Shown here in pieces: positions 8,113 to 11,607 of a DNA stretch of 11,607 bases. Where the stretch lies: NCBI GenBank assembly GCA_965661115.1, contig CBFICO010000077.1, positions 1 through 11,607 on the forward strand, written 5' to 3'. Below the pieces are notes generated by a model. That model searched no databases and had not been told where the DNA came from. It worked only from the letters and a program-made list of their open reading frames with translations. This DNA is from UBA6770 sp965661115 (GTDB taxonomy: Bacteria; Bacteroidota; Bacteroidia; Flavobacteriales_G; Salibacteraceae). The position numbers and the translations under genes were made by a program. Numbering within the stretch: position 1 is the first letter of the stretch; every line of letters starts with the position of its first letter.

Positions 8113-8513
8113 AACATGTAACGCTAATTATTTCAATCATTTTTTGTGTTTCTGCACGAGCTCAGGATGTCTTTAAACTGAATAAAATTTTAAATCCATA
8201 TAATTCAAAGAATGTTCAGGTCCATTCATTGTGCTCCGACAAATTTGAATCCTCTTATTTAATTTGGGTTGTGGATAGTGTAAAACCCCATTACCACGCA
8301 AAGCATACAGAACTTATTCACGTAATTGAAGGGAAAGGGAATTTTTACATTGGTGATAAAAAATACGCAATAGAACCGGGAGATTATATTAGAATCCCTC
8401 AAGGTAAAATTCATTCGTTTAAAACCACTAGTAGAGAGGAAGTTAAGGTGCTAAGTGTACAAACTCCGGAATTTGTAGGAAAAGATAGAATTTGGGTAAC
8501 AAAACAGGAGTAA
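8109..8513 (+). CDS. Exported single-domain cupin protein
   Basis: The 134-residue product has a signal peptide (MKHVTLIISIIFCVSARAQ, 1-19) followed by one cupin beta-barrel. Both cupin motifs are intact. Motif 1 gives His61, His63 and Glu68 with Gly75 at the standard spacing; motif 2 has Gly91, Pro97, Gly99 and His102. Together these form the usual three-His/one-Glu metal site, so a divalent metal is probably bound. The exported location is unusual for a small cupin, and neither substrate nor reaction can be deduced; it may be an enzyme or a ligand-binding protein. The start overlaps the fmt stop by 4 nt (ATGA), so it should be translated with fmt, though no functional link between the two is evident. 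Confidence 0.88.
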   Translation: MKHVTLIISIIFCVSARAQDVFKLNKILNPYNSKNVQVHSLCSDKFESSYLIWVVDSVKPHYHAKHTELIHVIEGKGNFYIGDKKYAIEPGDYIRIPQGKIHSFKTTSREEVKVLSVQTPEFVGKDRIWVTKQE

Positions 8514-8548
8514 TCCCGTAACCCACAAGACGGGTAATTACGGAAATT

Positions 8549-9035
8549 ATGAAAAGATTAGATAATCTTATAAATCTAAATCAAGAAAAATATACATACA
8601 CCAAGGATATTTTTGAAATAGTTGAACGCATGATTGCGGGAGATTATTCAAAAAAAGATTGCAATAGAATATACTAAAACCGAAGAAAAAGATTTAGTTG
8701 TTCTCCTGAACAGCCTAAACGACAAACTACTTCTTACGAAATAATTAGAGTCAAATTTATTAGACAAAAATGCTCAACAAATTGAGAACTATAAACTGGC
8801 TTTAGATCAATCCAGTATATTGGTGGTTACCGACTTGAAAGGCAACATACAGTGCGTCAATAAAATGTTCTGCAAGATTTCTGGCTATTCTAAGGAAGAG
8901 CTTATCGGACAGAACCAAAGCATTGTAAATTCAGGCCACCACCCCAAAGATTTTTGGAAAAAAATGTGGGCAACTATTGGTAAAGGAGAGGTTTGGTACG
9001 GAGAAATAAAAAACAAAGCAAAAAAGGGATGGTAA
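8549..9035 (+). pseudogene. Decayed PAS-domain sensor kinase fragment (frameshift, nonsense codon, 3' truncation)
   Basis: Three pieces of one protein can be joined. ATG 8549 opens a frame that reads MKRLDNLINLNQEKYTY and on to IVERMIAGDYSKK, then hits TAA at 8675. Removing one base from the A7 run at 8650-8656 restores the sequence (SKKIAIEYTKTEEKDLVVLLNSLNDKLLLTK), which resembles a HAMP-type linker. An in-frame TAA at 8742-8744 follows, then LESNLLDKNAQQIENYKLALDQ leads into a clear PAS domain (about 8796-9026: ILVVTDLKGNIQCVNKMF, ISGYSKEELIGQ, GEVWYGEIKNKAKKG). The PAS is cut where a family member would read KDGSYYWV, and no PAC, HisKA or HATPase follows. No membrane segment precedes the start, so the 5' part may be missing too. 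It is most likely a dead histidine-kinase gene; a diguanylate cyclase origin cannot be excluded. Confidence 0.75.
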
Positions 9036-9055
9036 TATTACATACCATCCCTTTT
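9022..9055 (-). terminator. Rho-independent terminator of the rhodopsin gene, possibly bidirectional
   Basis: A perfect 13-bp inverted repeat (AAAAGGGATGGTA at 9022-9034, TACCATCCCTTTT at 9043-9055) encloses an 8-nt loop. Read on the minus strand it lies 24 nt beyond the rhodopsin stop codon and runs into TTTTT and further T-rich sequence. On the plus strand the trailing TTTT could also stop transcription coming from the cupin operon and the broken PAS gene. Its left arm coincides with the last codons of the PAS remnant. Confidence 0.85.
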
Positions 9056-9079
9056 CAAAATATTGTGTTTTGTAAAAAA

Positions 9080-9826
9080 TTAAGCTTGTTCAGTATCGGC
9101 TGTTCTGCTCAAGGCGTATATGACTAAACCGAACCCGATTTTGTTTACAGCATCTGCAATGTTGTAAACAATGTCCATTGCGTGACTTGCGGCGATTGGA
9201 TCATCAACCAACTGAATTCCAAACAATCCTCCTGGCGTACCTAAAATGTAACCTACGGGATAAATTGCCCAACCCACTAAAACAAACCAAGCGAGAATTC
9301 GTGTCGCTTTAGCCACTTGAGGTCCTGCGGTTTGCGACAATTTTGCAACTTCTCCAAACCAAATTAAGTAAGCAATGTAGAAATAAGCTGCCCCGGAAAT
9401 AACACCCCATAATACACTATTGTCACTGTCCATTGTTTCTCCAATGTAACCGGTAACTAACATAACTATAGAAGCAAAAATTAACTTCCAAAGTAGCCCA
9501 ATCTTTGCGCCAGCTTTTTTTGTTATTAGGTAAAACTCAACACACATCAACGGAACCGTCAAAATCCAATCAACATAACGGAAGAAGGTTGGTGAGTCAC
9601 CCGTTTCAAGGTTGTATCCTCGCATGTAATAGTAATGCACGGCTGCAATGAACGTAATTAATCCTGAGACTAAGACTGAGGTTCGCCACTTTTTAGAAGT
9701 ATTGTTTAACTCAAAAAAGAAGAAAACTGAAGCGGCCATCATAGCCATTGTTCCAATGAAGAACGTGAATGCAACGTAATTGTCACTCGCAATTAAATTG
9801 GCACTCGCAATGTTTAAATTTTCCAT
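9080..9826 (-). CDS. Proteorhodopsin, green-type light-driven proton pump
   Basis: The 248-residue product is a seven-helix microbial rhodopsin of the proteorhodopsin group. Retinal attaches to Lys229 in helix G (YNIADAVNKIGFG, 221-233). The helix C motif RYVDWILTVPLMCVEFYLI (83-101) gives Asp86 as proton acceptor, Thr90, and Glu97 as proton donor: the DTE motif of outward proton pumps. Sodium pumps (NDQ) and chloride pumps (NTQ/TSA-like) differ at these sites. His64 (AAVHYYYMRG) matches the His that pairs with the acceptor Asp in proteorhodopsin. Met94 sits at the spectral tuning site (residue 105 of the SAR86 protein), where Leu or Met gives green and Gln gives blue absorption. GWAIYPVGY (185-193) is the helix F signature. 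The gene stands alone; no blh or carotenoid gene is in the window. The leader is AT-rich with no Shine-Dalgarno, and TATAATTG (minus, 9863-9856) is a weak -7 candidate. Confidence 0.97.
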   Translation of the reverse strand: MENLNIASANLIASDNYVAFTFFIGTMAMMAASVFFFFELNNTSKKWRTSVLVSGLITFIAAVHYYYMRGYNLETGDSPTFFRYVDWILTVPLMCVEFYLITKKAGAKIGLLWKLIFASIVMLVTGYIGETMDSDNSVLWGVISGAAYFYIAYLIWFGEVAKLSQTAGPQVAKATRILAWFVLVGWAIYPVGYILGTPGGLFGIQLVDDPIAASHAMDIVYNIADAVNKIGFGLVIYALSRTADTEQA

Positions 9827-10096
9827 AACTTATTTATTTTTAGTTTATTAATGCACAATTATAGTCAAATAAAGTTTAAATGGAATTGATATTTTCTTTT
9901 TTTTAAGAATGAAGAGGTTAGGATTTGTCGTGAAAATTTTATTCGCTCTAGTAAAACAATGCTTTTTTTGAAATATATCAACCTTTATTTAATGCTGATT
10001 TAACATTGGTAATCATTGCTGTAACTTTGCAATTTGAAAGATAGTGCTTTCATTGTCAATTAACCCTTTATAATTTTGAAAAGATTGAATGGAGGA

Positions 10097-10336
10097 TCAA
10101 AGATGAACTGAAACCAACCCATTGGTGTTTGTAGTTGGAGTAAACGTTTCTACATAAACAGGTGTTGATGTAATTGAGTCTTTGTAAAATGAAATTTGTA
10201 AACCTATTGTTGAGTTAACCACCAATGCAACTGCTCCGTCTTGCACTACCGATTGGTAGGTCATTTTATTTGGCGCTTGGGCAAATGACACCACAGCAAG
10301 CGACACAAAGGTGAAAATGGATAGTATTCTTTTCAT
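10097..10336 (-). pseudogene. C-terminally truncated tail-fibre/collagen-like secreted protein (N-terminal fragment)
   Basis: The 79-residue frame starts at ATG 10336 with a signal peptide (MKRILSIFTFVSLAVVSFAQ). It continues APNKMTYQSVVQDGAVALVVNS and ends TNTNGLVSVHL. This matches the conserved N-terminus of a widespread Bacteroidota secreted family (APxKMSYQAVVRDxxxxLV, then NxNGLVSVEIG), whose members are normally several hundred residues long and go on to repetitive or tail-fibre-type domains. Here the frame stops just after the NGLVSV motif, and no frame downstream continues the family sequence, so the rest appears deleted. It starts 2 nt after the stop of the sorting-domain gene, so the pair was probably co-transcribed. 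It may still encode a short exported peptide, but a function is doubtful. Confidence 0.6.
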
Positions 10337-10338
10337 GT

Positions 10339-10816
10339 TTATTGAATTTTTAAAATTTTGAACGATTTAATTAATGTCTGGCTGGAGGTAACCAGAAGCT
10401 GATAAGATCCACTAGGTAGGTCATGCATGTTTATCTCGGTAGATTGCTCTAGTACATTGCCTGATTGCAGCAGTTTTCCAGAAATATCTAGCAAAGTGTA
10501 ATTTACCTCCTCACTAATCTCCTCAACGTATTTCAACCATAGAGTGCCGTTTGTGGGGTTGGGATATGCAATAAATCCAAGTTGAACCGTCTCATTTTCG
10601 ATTCCATCAATAACTTCAACAACATAAGCTTGTTGAACGCCTGCCGAAACACTTCCTGCAGAAGTGGAATCTGAAGTATAGGTAACTTGTCCGACCGAGA
10701 AACTAACCGAGCCTGAACTGCCCACTGTATGAAGTTCCTGTTGCCACAAAATCGCTTTGAGCCGACAATAGGAATACCCCGAAAAGTGATAGAATGGTAA
10801 GTGAAATATTTTTCAT
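10339..10816 (-). pseudogene. Small secreted protein with T9SS type A sorting domain, frameshifted after the signal peptide
   Basis: Two frames join into one gene. ATG 10816 opens MKNISLTILSLFGVFLLSAQ, a good signal peptide, then SDFVATGTSYSG, and this frame stops at TAG 10705-10703. One base further the frame continues SSGSVSFSVGQVTYTSDSTSAGSVSAGVQQAYVVEV and a sorting domain: AYPNPTNGTLWLKYV, LLDISGKLLQSGNV, LPSGSYQLLVTSS, IKSFKILKIQ, ending at 10339. Joined, it matches the small Bacteroidota family ATGGxxSxxSGSVSxSVGQVxYT with a type A C-terminal domain, about 155 residues in all. The shift lies between about 10749 and 10705, perhaps one extra base near GGGC at 10723-10720. A start at ATG 10749 would lack any signal peptide and so could not be exported. 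It may be a true lesion or a sequencing error. Confidence 0.7.
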
Positions 10817-10963
10817 CTAATGTTTACAATTTTGTTTGATTCAACTGTGTTTTACCTGTGGTTGAACACAATTTATATTTTCATAAAGTTACAATTTCAA
10901 ATCTGTAATCCTTCACAAAAAATAAAACTTATAATAGATTCTATTTTGTAGATTATGTAAAAC

Positions 10964-10999
10964 AAAAAAAGCCAATCCAGAATAATTCCGAATTGGCTT
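10964..10999 (-). terminator. Rho-independent terminator of sucD
   Basis: On the minus strand, AAGCCAAT (10999-10992) pairs with ATTGGCTT (10976-10969), with further partial pairing inside (TTC/GAA), and is followed by a run of seven T (10970-10964) and more T-rich sequence. It begins 22 nt beyond the sucD stop codon. This is a standard intrinsic terminator. Confidence 0.88.
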
Positions 11000-11021
11000 A
11001 AACTATTTAAATATCAACTAT

Positions 11022-11607
11022 TTACGCATTTACATTTTTCAACGCCTCTGCTAAAGTAGAACCGATAGTTGCTGGTGACTCGCTTACGTGAATTCCACAT
11101 TCTGCCATAATTTTCATTTTAGCAGCAGCAGTATCATCAGCACCACCAATGATAGCACCCGCGTGACCCATTCTTTTACCGGCCGGAGCAGTTTGACCAG
11201 CAATAAAACCAACTACTGGTTTTGGGTTACCTGCTTCTTTAATGTACTTAGCAGCTTGAGCCTCATAATTACCTCCAATTTCACCAATCATTACAATGGC
11301 ATCAGTATCAGGATCTTCCATTAATAACTGAACAGCAGCTTTTGTAGAGGTACCAATAATTGGGTCACCACCAATTCCGATAGCAGTTGAAATTCCGTAA
11401 CCAGCTTTTACCACCTGATCGGCAGCTTCGTAGGTAAGTGTACCCGATTTAGAAACGATACCTACTCTACCCTCTTTAAACACAAACCCTGGCATAATAC
11501 CCACTTTAGCTCCTCCTGGAGTAATAACTCCTGGGCAGTTAGGGCCAATTAGTGTACAATCGTAGTCTTTCAAGTATTCTTTAACACCAACCATATCGGC
11601 AACTGGA
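11022..11607 (-). CDS. sucD: Succinate-CoA ligase alpha subunit (5' end outside window)
   Basis: The last 195 or so residues of the TCA-cycle enzyme that converts succinyl-CoA to succinate with nucleotide triphosphate formation; it acts in the cytoplasm with the beta subunit SucC. The frame is open to the window edge and reads PVADMVGVKEYLKDYDCTLIGPNCPGVITPGGAKVGIMPG, the expected family sequence, so the internal Met at 11594 is not the start. About 95 N-terminal residues, including most of the CoA-binding fold, lie outside. The phosphohistidine motif GKRMGHAGAIIGG is present (His corresponding to E. coli His246), as are GRVGIVSKSGTLTYEA and IVMIGEIGGNYE. The C-terminus ALKNVNA is of normal length. 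sucC is not in view. Confidence 0.97.
   Translation of the reverse strand, partial: PVADMVGVKEYLKDYDCTLIGPNCPGVITPGGAKVGIMPGFVFKEGRVGIVSKSGTLTYEAADQVVKAGYGISTAIGIGGDPIIGTSTKAAVQLLMEDPDTDAIVMIGEIGGNYEAQAAKYIKEAGNPKPVVGFIAGQTAPAGKRMGHAGAIIGGADDTAAAKMKIMAECGIHVSESPATIGSTLAEALKNVNA

Noticed and set aside
8515..8534. CCCGT/ACGGG inverted repeat just after the cupin stop as operon terminator
   Set aside because: The stem has 5 bp with a 10-nt loop and no T tract follows; too weak to call.
9909..9971. Twenty-codon plus-strand frame MKRLGFVVKILFALVKQCFF in the gap upstream of the rhodopsin
   Set aside because: It looks like a small hydrophobic peptide, but has no start signal, conservation evidence or neighbour to support it, and AT-rich gaps often yield such frames.
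1..11607. CRISPR arrays, tRNA or rRNA genes, insertion sequences, integrases, phage genes
   Set aside because: No evenly spaced DNA repeats, cloverleaf-like segments or transposase/integrase motifs were seen on either strand; the only repeats are protein-level PKD units.

Overview
The window reads as a chromosomal piece of a marine Bacteroidota bacterium, most likely in the order Flavobacteriales. The evidence is the type IX secretion (T9SS) signature genes (PKD-repeat surface protein, PorP/SprF family, PorE-like OmpA protein, C-terminal sorting domain), the AT-rich sequence, gene starts without a Shine-Dalgarno motif, TAnnTTTG-type promoter elements, and a flavobacterial-type green proteorhodopsin. 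I cannot name a genus from the sequence.

Layout. Positions 1-2576 (minus) hold the first 858 residues of a giant secreted protein with at least nine PKD-type repeats; it runs off the left edge. Divergent from it is a tight plus-strand run from about 2713 to 8513: a PorP/SprF-like outer-membrane protein, a PorE-like TPR/beta-propeller/OmpA lipid-free periplasmic protein, a MATE efflux transporter, methionyl-tRNA formyltransferase (fmt) and a small exported cupin. Their junctions are a 14-nt overlap, 7 nt, 7 nt and a 4-nt ATGA overlap, so one transcript is likely. From 8549 to 9035 lies the wreck of a PAS-domain sensor kinase, with a frameshift, a nonsense codon and a missing 3' end. It ends inside the terminator of a minus-strand proteorhodopsin gene (9080-9826). 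Beyond a 270-nt gap are two damaged minus-strand genes of secreted proteins: a C-terminally truncated tail-fibre/collagen-like N-terminus (10097-10336) and a frameshifted T9SS sorting-domain protein (10339-10816). The right edge holds most of sucD (succinyl-CoA ligase alpha), with a clear terminator.

How it works together. The PKD protein, the PorP/SprF-like barrel and the PorE-like protein probably form a substrate/partner/anchor set for secreting a large adhesin to the cell surface, as in sprB-sprF type loci. fmt is housekeeping and the MATE pump exports small molecules. The rhodopsin is an independent light-driven proton pump; no retinal or carotenoid genes are in view. The 8.5-10.8 kb stretch looks like a region of gene turnover: three decayed genes flank the rhodopsin. 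I found no CRISPR array, tRNA, rRNA, transposase or phage gene, and no convincing undescribed multi-gene system; the most interesting items are the rhodopsin with its damaged surroundings and the T9SS surface-protein locus.
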